Origin: CAYXVU01 sp964468725
GTDB taxonomy: Bacteria > Acidobacteriota > Blastocatellia > UBA7656
NCBI GenBank assembly: GCA_964468725.1
Contig: CAYXVU010000003.1
Location: 1-64,000 of the forward strand
Direction of reading: 5' to 3'
Length of the DNA stretch: 64,000 nucleotides
The translations under genes and the position numbers were made by a program. Below are positions 34,676-43,541 of this stretch, in pieces. Positions within the stretch are counted from its first letter, which is position 1, and every line of letters begins with the position of its first letter. Below the pieces are notes generated by a model. It was not told the origin of the DNA, did no database searches, and worked only from the letters and a program-made list of their open reading frames with translations.

Positions 34676-36130
34676 ATGAAATACAAGCCTGTTATCTTTG
34701 CCCTTCTCACTCTGTTTCTGTTGCTGCCAACGCACCATCATTTTAGCCAAAATCAATCCGCCGCCCGCACCGAAACGAATTGGGGATTGCATACGACAAC
34801 CTTTACGACTCCGCACGGACAAGTTCGGGTCTATCTGCCGGATGACTTGTCCGTCGGCGATGCCATATCGGGAACGGTGATGGCTGAACCGGCGGGACAA
34901 ACGGCAGATGAGCGCCGGAAGAACGGCGATGAGTTGAACGGCTATGTCGTAGAGTTGGGAGACCGCAAGGTCACGACCTCGGAAAAGCAGTTTCAATGGA
35001 TGGTTCCGGCAGACGCGACGACGGGCCTGGTGCAACTGATCCTCCGCAATAACGGTAAGCGGGAGATTGGCAAAACGGCAGTTCCGGTCTCTCAGTTCTC
35101 CCAAGCGGCTGAAGGCTGGCCTACCGGAACGGGACAGGATTTTTTCTTACCCCATGCCGCTCAAGCGGGTAGACCGATTCAAATCTCTGGTCGGTTTGAC
35201 GGGAAGTGGAATACGACCCGCCTGCAAATTGGCGGGCAAGAGGCGCGCATTTTGGCTGAGTCTCCGCGCAAGATCGTCGGAGAAAATCCGCAAGAGAGGG
35301 TCGGGCAGATCGAGATTGAGGTGCGTGAAGGCAGCCGCATAACTCGGGGGAAGTTACACAACCTCGGCGTCCGACTCAGTTCGCCCAAGCTCAACTTGAT
35401 AAGAGGCGAGCAGACAACCCTGATGATAGAAGTGACCGGACTGGTTGGACTTGAGCAAAACATCCCTTTGGTTATTGAAAACCGAACGCCGCAAGTTGTC
35501 TCTCTGGAAGGCGGCGATGTCTTGACGGTCGTCATTGACCCGCAAAAGGTCTCGGCCACAGACCTCTACAGGCTCACTCTACCCCTGATCGGGGTCAGCA
35601 CCGGGAGTTTCTCGATTCAGGCTTCCGTACAATCGGAAATCCCGCCGCCCTACTCCTGTTGCGAAAGGGAGATTCGCTTGAAAGCGGACGCCAAAGGCGA
35701 CTCAGATGGCAAAACGATGATTATCAACAATCAGACGCAAAGAGTCATATCTATCCGCATCAAGGTGCCGATTCAATTTGATTGTCAGGAAGAGAGAGAA
35801 AAGGATTGCATCGGCAAGTTCAACGCCTCCATCCAATACGAGCCGCGCCAATATAACAAAGCGATGGATAACTATGACGTGAAACCCGAAACCTCGAGCT
35901 TGAGAAACAGTTGGAGCAAAGCCAAATGCGATGGTCACAGCCACTCGGATACGGTGACCGTATTGTGGGAAGGAACCTATCCGGGAACGCATGCCGTGAA
36001 AGGAACGCTGAAGCTGGAACTGACGACCGCGAAGGAGAAAGGACAAATCAATCACCTCCTTTCCCTTGATGTGGATGCCAGTGCTGACAAAGTAACCTTG
36101 AAAAACGCCCGCCTGGATGCCTTGAAGTAG
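34676..36130 (+). CDS. secreted protein of unknown function
   Basis: 484 residues with a signal peptide (YKPVIFALLTLFLLLPTHHHFSQ). The body is beta-rich. It includes an adhesin-like early part (GQVRVYLPDDLSVGDAISGTVMAEP), a region ISGRFDGKWNTTRLQIGGQEA reminiscent of IPT/TIG folds and a cysteine-containing late part (PYSCCEREI). I recognise no family. The next two genes also encode small exported proteins, so the three may act together outside the cell. GTG 34667 is possible, but ATG 34676 gives the normal signal peptide. Confidence 0.72.
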   Translation: MKYKPVIFALLTLFLLLPTHHHFSQNQSAARTETNWGLHTTTFTTPHGQVRVYLPDDLSVGDAISGTVMAEPAGQTADERRKNGDELNGYVVELGDRKVTTSEKQFQWMVPADATTGLVQLILRNNGKREIGKTAVPVSQFSQAAEGWPTGTGQDFFLPHAAQAGRPIQISGRFDGKWNTTRLQIGGQEARILAESPRKIVGENPQERVGQIEIEVREGSRITRGKLHNLGVRLSSPKLNLIRGEQTTLMIEVTGLVGLEQNIPLVIENRTPQVVSLEGGDVLTVVIDPQKVSATDLYRLTLPLIGVSTGSFSIQASVQSEIPPPYSCCEREIRLKADAKGDSDGKTMIINNQTQRVISIRIKVPIQFDCQEEREKDCIGKFNASIQYEPRQYNKAMDNYDVKPETSSLRNSWSKAKCDGHSHSDTVTVLWEGTYPGTHAVKGTLKLELTTAKEKGQINHLLSLDVDASADKVTLKNARLDALK

Positions 36131-36168
36131 AGAAGGCGCTTCAAATTGTCTGGTACAGGAGGATGGAT

Positions 36169-36759
36169 ATGAAGAACTTGTCTAAAAGCAAGATCAGAGT
36201 TACCGGATGGATGCTGGGATTCCTCACCACTCTGCCCCTCACTCTTATGGCCCAAGGTGGAGGAAGAGTGCCATCCGCCGAACAAGCCCTTACTCGTGAA
36301 CTCAGCGCGGCCCTACTCGAAGCCGCTCAGAAACAACATCTCAACCTTGATCTGGCCGGTTTGGTTTACGTCGGTCAGCGAGGCACCTTAGTGGCCAACG
36401 TTGGCGTGAGCGGAGTTGAACGGTTGCGCCTGGAAGACCTGGCGCGCGGCGCGGATGTTTTCTTCTTCCATCTTGCAACCAATCACAAATCGGCTGTACC
36501 GCCGGGCTTTTACAAAGTTCGTCTATCACGAGAAGCGCAATCGCAGACGCCCATGAGCCAACGCGCGATCAATACCGGAGGCTGGCAGGCCAAGTTGATT
36601 GATGACACTGGCAAGGTGGTCGCCACGCGCTCGGCTCAGGTCGGCTCAGGAGAGGAGACGCAACGGATCAGATGGACGGCGGGTTTTGGCGAATGCGGTT
36701 TTTACATTGATGCCCATTGGAGTTCGATTACGGTCACCGTTTGTATCGGTGTGGATTGA
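36169..36759 (+). CDS. secreted protein of unknown function
   Basis: 196 residues with a signal peptide (VTGWMLGFLTTLPLTLMAQ). The remainder has a helix (SAALLEAAQKQHLNLDLAG) followed by beta strands and ends CGFYIDAHWSSITVTVCIGVD with two cysteines that could form a disulfide. No family recognised. It starts 38 bases after the preceding secreted protein gene behind an AGGAGGA ribosome site. Confidence 0.7.
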   Translation: MKNLSKSKIRVTGWMLGFLTTLPLTLMAQGGGRVPSAEQALTRELSAALLEAAQKQHLNLDLAGLVYVGQRGTLVANVGVSGVERLRLEDLARGADVFFFHLATNHKSAVPPGFYKVRLSREAQSQTPMSQRAINTGGWQAKLIDDTGKVVATRSAQVGSGEETQRIRWTAGFGECGFYIDAHWSSITVTVCIGVD

Positions 36760-36930
36760 ATGACCCTCGCCAAGTCGGCGACTATGCAATGGCGACTCGG
36801 GGGCGTCCGTTTGTCGGCAGGCGGCAATGTGATGGCGATCACAGGTGAGCGTGATCGTGGATACCGATTTTTTGCCGCCGATTTTTTATGCTCATCCCAG
36901 CTAATTGAAACTTTTCGGCGGAGGATGAGT

Positions 36931-37326
36931 ATGAAACGTCTTTTTATCATTGGGTCGCTGGTCTTATTGGTAACCGCCTTTGCTTCTTCCTTCGTTCCGC
37001 GCAGCCAAGCGAGCGAGTCGGAACGGCAAAGCGCCGTGTTTGAATTCAAAGAGCGCGTCAAACTCAGAGGGGTCTATCTGACAGGCAAATGCCTTTTCGT
37101 TCACGATGAAAAATTGATGGCTGCAGGGCAGCCGTGTACGGAAATCTATAGCTATGAGGGCAATCGCCGGGGCGAATTGTTGACCTCTTTTCATTGCACG
37201 CCGGTGGCGCGTGGCAAAGTCTCGCAATTCACGCTGACCAGCGTTTGGCGCGGCGCACCGCACAACATCCGCGAAGTGCGCGAATATCAATTTGCCGGTA
37301 GCACCGAAGGGCATCAGGTTCCTTGA
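36931..37326 (+). CDS. small secreted protein of unknown function
   Basis: 131 residues with a signal peptide (KRLFIIGSLVLLVTAFASSFVPRSQA). Three cysteines follow the leader (GKCLF, QPCTE, FHCTP). I recognise no family with confidence; the short beta-strand pattern could be that of a small lipid- or peptide-binding domain. The start is set at 36931, six bases behind a GGAGG site; an ATG at 36925 abuts it. An intrinsic terminator lies 75 bases downstream. Confidence 0.72.
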   Translation: MKRLFIIGSLVLLVTAFASSFVPRSQASESERQSAVFEFKERVKLRGVYLTGKCLFVHDEKLMAAGQPCTEIYSYEGNRRGELLTSFHCTPVARGKVSQFTLTSVWRGAPHNIREVREYQFAGSTEGHQVP

Positions 37327-37400
37327 AGATTGGATGATAGAGAAGCAGGAGTCGAATCCTACTGGTTTGCAACTGTGAGTGGATCGTCTGTCTCAGAAGT

Positions 37401-37440
37401 CCTGCCGCAACCGGGCGGCAGGACATTTTTTATTCTTTGC
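37401..37440 (+). terminator. intrinsic terminator
   Basis: CCTGCCGC (37401-37408) and GCGGCAGG (37415-37422) form a perfect eight-base stem with a six-base loop. They are followed by ACATTTTTTATT. This is the best terminator in the window and closes the run of secreted-protein genes. Confidence 0.88.
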
Positions 37441-37576
37441 AGACCATCGAGGCCGTCGCCCCTCGCCAAACGGCGTGACGCGAATCACCCGCGACGGTGA
37501 CCGGTGGCACAGCGCCCGGCAGACGATTTGCGCTCCAATTACCCATGAGAAACGCCAGACTCTCGGGGGACGAATC

Positions 37577-38047
37577 ATGATGGTAGAGAGATGGGAAAGC
37601 GACTGTTTTGTAGTTGGCAAGAGCCACAGCCGATTGGTGGAGTCTTCGTTACAGGGCGCGCCAGTATATGTGGTGGCGGCATTCGTACGTGCAGCGATGA
37701 TTGGGGAGACGAGCGCCGTCGCGCGGCTGTTGGCCTGCGGTCTGGACGTGAATGTGGCGGATGAGAACGGTAGGACGGCATTGCTCGAAGCGGCCTTTGG
37801 CGGGCATGTCGAGACGGTGCGGACACTGCTGGCCAAAGATGCAGACGTCAACGCTTGCGATTCGGATGGCTGGACGCCGCTGATGGAGGCGGCATCGAAA
37901 GGGCATACCGAGATTGTAAAGGACTTGCTCGCTCAGGGTGCGAATCCAAAGGCGCGGACGAAGACGGGTTGCACGGTATGGCAAGCGGCAGCAAAGAGTC
38001 ATGCGGAGATTGGGCGTCTGCTTGCCGATGCCGGTGCGAAAGGATAA
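37577..38047 (+). CDS. ankyrin-repeat protein
   Basis: 156 residues. Residues 30-155 hold about three and a half ankyrin repeats (VNVADENGRTALLEAAFGGHVETVRTLLAKDADVN and its neighbours). There is no signal peptide, so it is cytoplasmic and should bind proteins. Its stop lies 8 bases before the hemerythrin-domain gene, suggesting a common transcript. The partner is unknown. Confidence 0.88.
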   Translation: MMVERWESDCFVVGKSHSRLVESSLQGAPVYVVAAFVRAAMIGETSAVARLLACGLDVNVADENGRTALLEAAFGGHVETVRTLLAKDADVNACDSDGWTPLMEAASKGHTEIVKDLLAQGANPKARTKTGCTVWQAAAKSHAEIGRLLADAGAKG

Positions 38048-38055
38048 TTGCAAAG

Positions 38056-38610
38056 ATGTCGTTTGCCATCTACAACCTCAAACATGAACATCGGATCATC
38101 GAAAGAGCCTTGCGCGCGTTGGAGGGCATCTGTTTGCGACTCGAAGCAGGAGATGCCGTACCGCTCGACGCGCTGATGCAGGCGGTGGAATTCATCGGCA
38201 CATTTGCCGATTCCTATCACCACGGCAAAGAGGAAGAGTTTCTCTTTCCGGCGCTTGAACGAGCGGGCATCGAGCGGGCGGGCGGAGCGTTGGGCGCGAT
38301 TGACCATCAACATGAACTCGAACGCGAATTGACTTCGGGCTTGAATCGCGCCATTCGCGCTTGCCAACTCGGCAATGAAGGCGCGCAGGAATTATTCGTC
38401 ACGGACGCGCGGCGTTATGTGGATTTGATGATCCGACACATGCAGATGGAAGACAGTATGCTCTTTCGACTGGCGGACGAAGTGCTCAGCGAAGAGGAGC
38501 ACGACCAACTTCAGCAAGCGTTCCGACAGGCACAGTCCGAATTGGGGATGGCCGGTGTGGAGCGCTATGAACGTTTGGCTGCCGAATTGGAACAGCAGTG
38601 GAGCGTTTGA
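38056..38610 (+). CDS. hemerythrin HHE-domain protein
   Basis: 184 residues, a four-helix HHE domain. His/Glu ligands are visible in LKHEHRIIERAL (H10, H12), SYHHGKEEEFLFPAL, IDHQHELE and IRHMQMEDSMLF. Such proteins bind a di-iron centre and sense or carry oxygen or NO in the cytoplasm. Its place upstream of nrfHA and beside an Fnr-like regulator agrees with such a role. Confidence 0.92.
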   Translation: MSFAIYNLKHEHRIIERALRALEGICLRLEAGDAVPLDALMQAVEFIGTFADSYHHGKEEEFLFPALERAGIERAGGALGAIDHQHELERELTSGLNRAIRACQLGNEGAQELFVTDARRYVDLMIRHMQMEDSMLFRLADEVLSEEEHDQLQQAFRQAQSELGMAGVERYERLAAELEQQWSV

Positions 38611-38640
38611 GCCAACGGTTGATGAGCGCCGACTGAACGG

Positions 38641-38748
38641 CGACTCGTTTAGACGCGAGTCGCAGGTGGCTTGCCGCAGGGCTGGGGAACCCTTTCTGCG
38701 GCAGGTGTTGCCGGATGGCCTGCATCAAGCATGAACTTGATGCAGGCC
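38641..38748 (+). ncRNA. three successive hairpins upstream of nrfHA
   Basis: Three stems follow each other. CGACTCG/CGAGTCG pairs at 38641-38647 with 38656-38662. CTTGCCGCAG/CTGCGGCAGG pairs at 38670-38679 with 38696-38705, with one G-U. A perfect 13-base stem GGCCTGCATCAAG/CTTGATGCAGGCC pairs 38717-38729 with 38736-38748. The last is followed by ATTACGTTT, a weak T-run, and may end the hemerythrin transcript. The whole could be a structured leader or small RNA ahead of nrfHA. I match it to no known riboswitch. Confidence 0.45.
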
Positions 38749-38864
38749 ATTACGTTTCTGGCAATCATTCAAGCGGCTCGCTATCCCATAGCAATTCGAC
38801 TTGAGAAAATCGGCTCAACATTGTGAAATACAGGCCGTCATTTTTGTTCGCTTGAGGCAAGACT

Positions 38865-39317
38865 ATGAGAGCACGCACACTACAAAGCATCATTCTGGGC
38901 ATCGGGCTAGGGGTGATTGTCGGCATCGGCGGTTATACCTTCATCTATGCGAAGGGCTATTCCTATCTCACCAACGATCCGGCTTCGTGTGCGAACTGTC
39001 ACGTCATGCAAGATCACTACGATGGTTGGATCAAATCGAGCCATCGGTCGGTGGCGACTTGCAATGATTGCCACACGCCGCCGGGTGCCATAGCCAAGTA
39101 TGCAACGAAAGCCTCAAACGGCTTTTGGCACTCGTTCGCTTTTACGACCGGACGATTCCCCGAACCGCTGCGCATCAAAACCCATAACCGCGAGGTCACC
39201 GAACAAGCCTGCCGGAAATGTCATCAAGAGATTGTTGATGCCATCGAAGGGCAGCACGCAGGCGCACAGGAGTTGTCCTGTCTGCGTTGTCACGGTTCGG
39301 TTGGCCATCTGAGATAG
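38865..39317 (+). CDS. nrfH: NrfH-type tetraheme cytochrome c
   Basis: 150 residues. One N-terminal helix (SIILGIGLGVIVGIGGYTFIYA) anchors a periplasmic domain with four haem motifs: CANCHVM, CNDCHTP, CRKCHQE and CLRCHGS. Size and spacing fit the NapC/NirT family and NrfH, which takes electrons from menaquinol and passes them to NrfA. The nrfA gene follows after 115 bases. Confidence 0.94.
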   Translation: MRARTLQSIILGIGLGVIVGIGGYTFIYAKGYSYLTNDPASCANCHVMQDHYDGWIKSSHRSVATCNDCHTPPGAIAKYATKASNGFWHSFAFTTGRFPEPLRIKTHNREVTEQACRKCHQEIVDAIEGQHAGAQELSCLRCHGSVGHLR

Positions 39318-39432
39318 TCGGTGATTGTCCTTTGCGCTTTGCCGATCACCGGCAATTGACCAGCGGTTCGGAGAGTAAATTGTCGGGCGCTGCTTGTACC
39401 CGACGACGAAATTCAAATAGGAGAGACAAGGT

Positions 39433-40830
39433 ATGGATGAAGCAGAAACGCCAGGCGCGCCTGCCCGCGCGCCGCAACAACGTACCCTAAAGATCATCGT
39501 CATTACCGCTTTTATTTCGTTGCTCGTTGCCATTGGCGGCACAGCGTTGTTGGTCAATATCCTCGAACGCAAACAGGAAGGCCGCAATCCTTTCTATCGC
39601 GTCGTCGAATTGACCGATGAGGTGGATGATGCAGAGGTGTGGGGGAAAAATTTCCCGCTGCAATATGACGCTTACCGCCGCACCGTAGATCAAATTCGCA
39701 CGCGCTTTGGCGGCAGCGAAGCCATACCACGCACGCCGACGGCAGCCGACCCACGCTCGATTGTCTCGCAATCGCGCCTCGAAGAAGACCCGCGATTGAA
39801 GATGATGTGGGCCGGGTATGCATTCGCAAAGGATTTCCGCGAAGAGCGCGGCCACGCTTTCATGCTTGACGATCAAACCTTCACCGAACGTCAGGTCGTC
39901 GTCAAACAACCAGGCACCTGCATGCATTGTCACGCATCGGTCTATGTGCCCTACAAACGGCTCGGCGACGGCGATTTGATGAAGGGATTCGAGAAGATGA
40001 ATCAGATGCCCTATAGCGAGGCGCGTCAGTTGGTCAGCCATCCGGTTACGTGTATTGACTGCCATGACCCCACCACCATGCAACTGCGTGTGACCCGCCC
40101 AGGTTTTATCGAAGGCATCGCGGCTCTGAAAGCCGGTCAAGGCATCGCCAACTATGATGTCAATCGGCAGGCGACGCGCCAAGAGATGCGCAGTTACGTC
40201 TGTGGGCAGTGCCACGTCGAATACTATTTCAAAGGGCCGGAGAAGCGTCTCGTCTATCCCTGGTCGAAGGGGTTGAAAGTGGATGAGATCATGGCCTATT
40301 ACGAAGAGACGAAGCATAAAGATTGGACGCATGCCGAAAGCGGCGCTGAAGTGTTGAAAGCGCAACATCCGGAATTTGAATTATGGAATCAGGGCATTCA
40401 CGCGCGTTCCGGTGTGGCTTGCGCCGATTGCCACATGCCCTACAAGCGTGAAGGGGCACTCAAGATCAGCGATCATCACGTTCGCAGCCCGCTGCTCAAC
40501 ATCAGCTTTGCCTGTCAAACCTGTCACAAATGGCCGGAAGAAGAGTTGCGCGCTCGCGTCGAAACAATTCAGGAGCGTACCTTCCGACTGCGCAACTTGG
40601 CGATGGACGCGCTGATCGAACTCATCAATGAGATCAAAGCCGCGCGCGCGGCGGGGAAGACCGACGATCAGCTTGCCGAAGCGCGGAGCTATCAGCGCAA
40701 GGCGCAGTTCTATCTGGATTTTGTGGAGGCGGAAAACTCAACCGGCTTTCATGCCCCGCAGGAAGCGGCGCGCATTCTCGGCGAGTCCATTGACTTTTCG
40801 CGGCGCGGACAGACAGCGTTGCGAAAATAG
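39433..40830 (+). CDS. nrfA: ammonia-forming cytochrome c nitrite reductase
   Basis: 465 residues with an N-terminal membrane anchor (IIVITAFISLLVAIGGTALLV). Five haem motifs occur: CMHCH (163-167), CIDCH (207-211), CGQCHVEYYF, CADCHMPY and CQTCH. The third and its HVEYYF tail are diagnostic of NrfA. The first, where most NrfA proteins have the lysine-ligated active-site haem CxxCK, reads CxxCH here. It catalyses six-electron reduction of nitrite to ammonium in the periplasm and also reduces NO. Co-transcribed with nrfH. The anchor is retained rather than cleaved. Confidence 0.95.
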   Translation: MDEAETPGAPARAPQQRTLKIIVITAFISLLVAIGGTALLVNILERKQEGRNPFYRVVELTDEVDDAEVWGKNFPLQYDAYRRTVDQIRTRFGGSEAIPRTPTAADPRSIVSQSRLEEDPRLKMMWAGYAFAKDFREERGHAFMLDDQTFTERQVVVKQPGTCMHCHASVYVPYKRLGDGDLMKGFEKMNQMPYSEARQLVSHPVTCIDCHDPTTMQLRVTRPGFIEGIAALKAGQGIANYDVNRQATRQEMRSYVCGQCHVEYYFKGPEKRLVYPWSKGLKVDEIMAYYEETKHKDWTHAESGAEVLKAQHPEFELWNQGIHARSGVACADCHMPYKREGALKISDHHVRSPLLNISFACQTCHKWPEEELRARVETIQERTFRLRNLAMDALIELINEIKAARAAGKTDDQLAEARSYQRKAQFYLDFVEAENSTGFHAPQEAARILGESIDFSRRGQTALRK

Positions 40831-40844
40831 AGGAAAGCGAGGCG

Positions 40845-41120
40845 ATGATGGATTGGCGCGTATTGCTGACGACATTCGGCGTGATCTTTCTGGCGGAGAT
40901 GGGCGATAAGACACAACTGGCGGCGATGACCATGTCCGCACAGACGAAGAAGCCATGGGCGGTTTTGATCGGCGCATCGTTAGCTCTCACTTGCGTCTCT
41001 GCGCTCGGCGTGGTTGTTGGCGCAGTGCTCAGTCAGTACATTCCGTTAGAATGGATCAAGCGGGCGGCAGGCGCAGCCTTTCTCGTCATCGGCCTCTTAA
41101 TCTTGACGGGCAAATTGTAG
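40845..41120 (+). CDS. TMEM165/GDT1 family half-size protein
   Basis: 91 residues, three helices, with the motif E-M-G-D-K-T-Q near residue 18. This is the ExGD[KR][TS] signature of the GDT1/UPF0016 family of Mn/Ca transporters. The protein has one copy of the motif, so it must dimerise, as half-size bacterial members do. It starts 14 bases after nrfA; a link to Ca or Mn supply for NrfA is speculation. Confidence 0.9.
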   Translation: MMDWRVLLTTFGVIFLAEMGDKTQLAAMTMSAQTKKPWAVLIGASLALTCVSALGVVVGAVLSQYIPLEWIKRAAGAAFLVIGLLILTGKL

Positions 41121-41193
41121 CCGGTCATCGAGGCCGACCGAATTGCAACGCTCCGACCTCCGCACGACGAGTCTTGCTTGAACAAGGAGTGAA

Positions 41194-42120
41194 ATGAATG
41201 GTGCACCGTCACAAATAAAAGAGGGTGATCCGGTAATTGAATTCCGTTCGGTCTCAATGTATTTCGGCGAACACCGCGTTCTCGAAGGAGTGAGTTTTAC
41301 CTTACAACGCGGCGAGATGATCGTCCTCACCGGAGATTCCGGTTCCGGTAAGACCGTGCTGTTGCAACTGGCCATCGGTCTGTTGAAGCCGGAGAGCGGC
41401 CAAATCTTGATCGAAGGCCGCGACCTTGCCGAGTTGAGCGAGCCGGAATTGCTGGCTTTGCGCAGTCGTCAGATGGGGCTGGTCTTTCAACGCGACACTC
41501 TGTTTACTGGGCTGTCGGTTTATGACAACACGGCTTTTCGCCTGACGGAACACGAATGGCCGGAAGAGGAGATTGAACCGGCGGTGCACGAAATTTTGCG
41601 CTTCGTCGGATTGGAAAACGACTTAGAGAAGCTGCCGGAAGAGATGTCTATCGGTATGCGGCGGCGGTTAGAACTGGCGCGCGCTTTGGTCGGTTGGCCA
41701 GCGATCATGTTATTTGACGAGCCCACAGCAGGGCTTGACCCGATCAATGCGCGGCAGGTGCTCGACCTCATTATTCGCGCCCGTGATTTGCACGGCATTA
41801 CTTCAGTATTGGTGACCAAAGAGCTGCATCAGATTCCCCATCTGGTGAAGTATTACGCCCTCGAAGATCGCGATGGCACGATGCACATCCATGAGCGCGA
41901 CTTGGCTGCGGCAACGCAACTGCGGGTGATGGTATTGGAAGATGGGAAGCTTGCTTTCACAGGCAGCTACACGGAGTTTGCCAACAGCCCGCTGCCAAGC
42001 GTTCAGCATCTGACGCACCCCGACACCGGCCAATTGACGACGGACTCGTATATTCAAGACCCCTGGAGCGGGCAGCGACGCATCCGGGAAGAGGGCAGGG
42101 AAGAAGAGGAGAAGGGATGA
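41194..42120 (+). CDS. ABC transporter ATP-binding protein, MlaF-like
   Basis: 308 residues. It has Walker A GDSGSGKT near 47, signature-like MSIGMRRRLELARAL, Walker B IMLFDEPTAGLDP and a switch-region VTKELHQIP, in which the usual His appears as Lys-Glu. The order resembles MlaF-type ATPases of phospholipid-trafficking systems. No permease or MCE-domain gene lies next to it. The C-terminal about 50 residues (after PLPSVQHLTHPDTG) are an extension rich in Arg and Glu. Confidence 0.87.
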   Translation: MNGAPSQIKEGDPVIEFRSVSMYFGEHRVLEGVSFTLQRGEMIVLTGDSGSGKTVLLQLAIGLLKPESGQILIEGRDLAELSEPELLALRSRQMGLVFQRDTLFTGLSVYDNTAFRLTEHEWPEEEIEPAVHEILRFVGLENDLEKLPEEMSIGMRRRLELARALVGWPAIMLFDEPTAGLDPINARQVLDLIIRARDLHGITSVLVTKELHQIPHLVKYYALEDRDGTMHIHERDLAAATQLRVMVLEDGKLAFTGSYTEFANSPLPSVQHLTHPDTGQLTTDSYIQDPWSGQRRIREEGREEEEKG

Positions 42121-42244
42121 AGGGGTGACGCGGCGCGATAGCGGTCAGTGACCTTTTCGCGCTGCGGCTCTTTAACCGACAACCTGCGACTTTCAGCCAG
42201 TCACCTTCAACCAGTGACCGACAATCGGAAATTGAAAACATACT

Positions 42245-43486
42245 GTGGAACTATCTCTTCTATTTCGTCAACTGGGCATTGCTTTGGGGCTTGGGCTATT
42301 GGTCGGCTTGCAACGTGAGCATCAAGCCTCACGACTGGCAGGGATTCGCACCTTTCCTTTGATCACGATGTTGGGGACGCTTTGCGCGCTGCTCTCGCAG
42401 AGCTTCGGAGCGTGGTTGCTGGCGGCGGGAATGTTGGCGCTGGCCGCCATCATTGTGATTGGCAACATCGCAAAGTGGCGCAACGGCGAGAGTGAACCTG
42501 GACTGACGACCGAAGTTGCGATGCTCATGATGTATGCCGTTGGCGCGCTCCTGACGGTCGGCTATGAGCCCTTGGCGATAGCCGTAGGCGGCGGAGTTGC
42601 GGTGCTCTTGCAATATAAAGCGCCTCTTCATGGACTGGCGGCGCGGCTCGGCGACAATGACCTCAAAGCGATCATGCAGTTTGCCTTGATCTCGCTGGTG
42701 ATTTTGCCCATCTTGCCGGATAAGACGTATGGCCCGTATACAGTCTGGAATCCCCGGCAGATCTGGTGGATGGTAGCGCTGATCGTTGGCATCAGTTTGG
42801 CCGGGTACATCATTTATAAATTCTTTGGCACAGGGGCTGGCGTGGTATTAAGCGGCACGCTCGGCGGACTGATTTCGAGTACTGCGACGACGGTGAGTTT
42901 TTCGCGGCGAACAGCCAATGAACCTTCCGGCAGTCGGTTGGCGGCACTCATCATTATGATCGCTTCCGCGATTGTCTGTGTGCGCGTGCTGGTGGAAATT
43001 GTGGTCGTAGCGCCGAGCTTTTTTGGTATTGCCCTCTGGCCAGTTGCCGGATTGCTGATGGTATTGGCCACAGCCTCTGCAATTCTATGGCACCGCGACC
43101 AGGAAGAAGCGACAACCCTACCGGAGCAGCAGAATCCTTCGGAACTAAAAACCGCGCTGTTGTTTGGATTGGTTTATGCCATTGTCTTGTTGGCAGTGGC
43201 GGCTGCCAAAGAGCAATTCGGCGCGCGCGGTTTGTACGGAGTTGCGGTGCTTTCGGGTTTGACTGACGTAGATGCCATCACCCTTTCTACCGCGCAGTTG
43301 GTTGACGCCGGTCGGTTGGGCTCGGCAGATGGTTGGCGGGTGGTTGTGATTGCTCTCTTGTCGAATCTGCTCTTCAAAGGGGTGATGGTGGCCACCCTCG
43401 GCCACCGCCGATTGCTCAAACAGGTTGCCTGGAGCTATAGCGCCGCCATTGTGACGGGCGTCGGGTTGTTATGGTTATGGCCATAA
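42245..43486 (+). CDS. MgtC/SapB and DUF4010 membrane protein
   Basis: 413 residues, about eleven to twelve helices. The N-terminal part (LGIALGLGLLVGLQREHQASRLAGIRTFPLI) is the MgtC/SapB domain and the C-terminal part (SGLTDVDAITLSTAQL, FGARGLYGVAVLSG) is DUF4010. Role unknown; the MgtC half is linked to Mg2+ stress in pathogens. It starts with GTG at 42245. The region 42121-42244 before it holds only fragments of degenerate repeats (GGTCAGTGACC near 42143). Confidence 0.88.
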   Translation: MELSLLFRQLGIALGLGLLVGLQREHQASRLAGIRTFPLITMLGTLCALLSQSFGAWLLAAGMLALAAIIVIGNIAKWRNGESEPGLTTEVAMLMMYAVGALLTVGYEPLAIAVGGGVAVLLQYKAPLHGLAARLGDNDLKAIMQFALISLVILPILPDKTYGPYTVWNPRQIWWMVALIVGISLAGYIIYKFFGTGAGVVLSGTLGGLISSTATTVSFSRRTANEPSGSRLAALIIMIASAIVCVRVLVEIVVVAPSFFGIALWPVAGLLMVLATASAILWHRDQEEATTLPEQQNPSELKTALLFGLVYAIVLLAVAAAKEQFGARGLYGVAVLSGLTDVDAITLSTAQLVDAGRLGSADGWRVVVIALLSNLLFKGVMVATLGHRRLLKQVAWSYSAAIVTGVGLLWLWP

Positions 43487-43541
43487 AGAGTAAAGTTTGG
43501 TGATCGGCAGATGGGTTGAAACCGGCCATACACGGTGTTGA

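Noticed and set aside
37340..37375. A tRNA-like T-loop string (GAGTCGAATCCTAC)
   Set aside because: No acceptor stem, D-arm or anticodon arm can be found around it, and it lies just before a terminator.
38801..38818. TTGAG-N8-CTCAA palindrome upstream of nrfH as an Fnr site
   Set aside because: Spacing of eight instead of four bases does not fit Fnr or Dnr binding; could be chance.
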